This document shows, piece after piece, positions 63,806 to 64,000 of a DNA stretch of 64,000 bases. The stretch is from positions 438,066,639 through 438,130,638 of the forward strand of contig JAQMRL010000001.1 in assembly GCA_035578175.1 (NCBI GenBank). The letters are read 5' to 3'. A program made the position numbers and the translations under genes. Numbering within the stretch: position 1 is the first letter of the stretch; the number at the start of each line of letters is the position of its first letter. The notes below the pieces were generated by a model. It was not told where the DNA came from, ran no database searches, and saw only the letters and a list, made by a program, of their open reading frames with translations. Source of the DNA: Catonia carolina (taxonomy: Eukaryota; Arthropoda; Insecta; Hemiptera; Achilidae).

Positions 63806-64000
63806 ATTAAAAATAATATAAATGAAACACTAAGCAATAAAAAGGGTGTGTATAAAATAGATTGTGGTAATGAGGATTGTAAAAAATTTTACATTGGTAT
63901 GACTAGTCGTAATTTTCAAGTGAGGTATAATGAACATAAAAAAGCACTGAAATGTGACTACATTATATCTAACTATACCAATCATATAAAAGAAGAAAAA
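63806..64000 (+). pseudogene. PLE GIY-YIG nuclease fragment, open at window end
   Basis: The frame reads NNINETLSNKKGVYKIDCGN, then KKFYIGMTSRNFQVRYNEHK and on to HIKEEK at base 64000. GVYK and YIG are the two defining motifs, intact here with the upstream Gly that the copy at 7465 lacks. It may continue beyond the window. Confidence 0.8.

Larger units (their letters stand above)
63437..64000. mobile_element. inverted PLE copies, running off the window
   Basis: From 63437 to about 63796 the sequence is a minus-strand PLE 3' region as in 7244-7560. At about 63797, after ATGTCCTGCTTTTGC, it switches to a plus-strand copy that encodes the GIY-YIG domain to the window end. The two copies overlap in content, so the pair is an inverted junction and not a rearranged single copy. 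Confidence 0.8.

Overview
This is AT-rich eukaryotic DNA with split genes (GT-AG introns) buried in transposable elements. The host coding sequence I can recognise is an insect-type multisubstrate deoxynucleoside kinase and a homologue of the APC/C subunit ANAPC16. With the tRNA-derived SINEs, many mariners, Penelope elements and hairpin-ended repeats, this points to an arthropod, most likely an insect. A hemipteran is possible, but the window alone does not prove it. Bacterial-style features such as operons, ribosome binding sites and CRISPR arrays are absent.

Layout. 0-6.5 kb: a 52-bp minisatellite, an interrupted tRNA-SINE, a pogo/Tigger-type MITE, a piggyBac MITE, a Tc1-like remnant and a mariner remnant. 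6.6-17 kb: SINEs, Penelope-like element (PLE) copies carrying hammerhead-ribozyme-like sites, a Tigger-like element containing a palindromic mariner, a Harbinger remnant and two large inverted repeats. 17-31 kb: truncated hairpin-ended repeats, LINE 3' ends, SINEs and a mariner half. 31.4-31.6 kb: the ANAPC16 homologue, with a perfect palindromic NRF-1-like site about 1 kb upstream. 31.8-42.6 kb: hairpin-ended repeats including two tandem dimers, a Harbinger fragment and a nest of four insertions in one SINE. 43-47 kb: an 83-bp tandem array, a SINE inserted into a SINE, a 1.4-kb foldback and a 32-bp minisatellite. 47.2-61.2 kb and beyond the window: deoxynucleoside kinase exons at 47203-47362, 49802-49980 and 61041-61159. 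Its second recognised intron is 11 kb of nested transposons. 61.3-64 kb: a deleted mariner, a Tigger-like copy and an inverted PLE running off the end.

How the parts relate. The two host genes are on the + strand and nothing links them functionally beyond proximity. The rest is a record of transposition. Many elements keep target-site duplications, TA for mariner, Tigger and MITEs, TTAA for piggyBac, TAA for Harbinger and 9-20 bp for retroposons, so insertion order can often be read directly. The most abundant family (about 16 copies, roughly 10 kb) is a 0.75-1 kb non-coding repeat. It has a foldable 5' end, a terminal 3' hairpin, asymmetric inverted repeats and a central (GT)n, and it sits at ATTTTT sites. 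It resembles Helentron-associated (HINE/DINE-1-like) elements and is called HINE-like below. All coordinates and alignments were read by eye.
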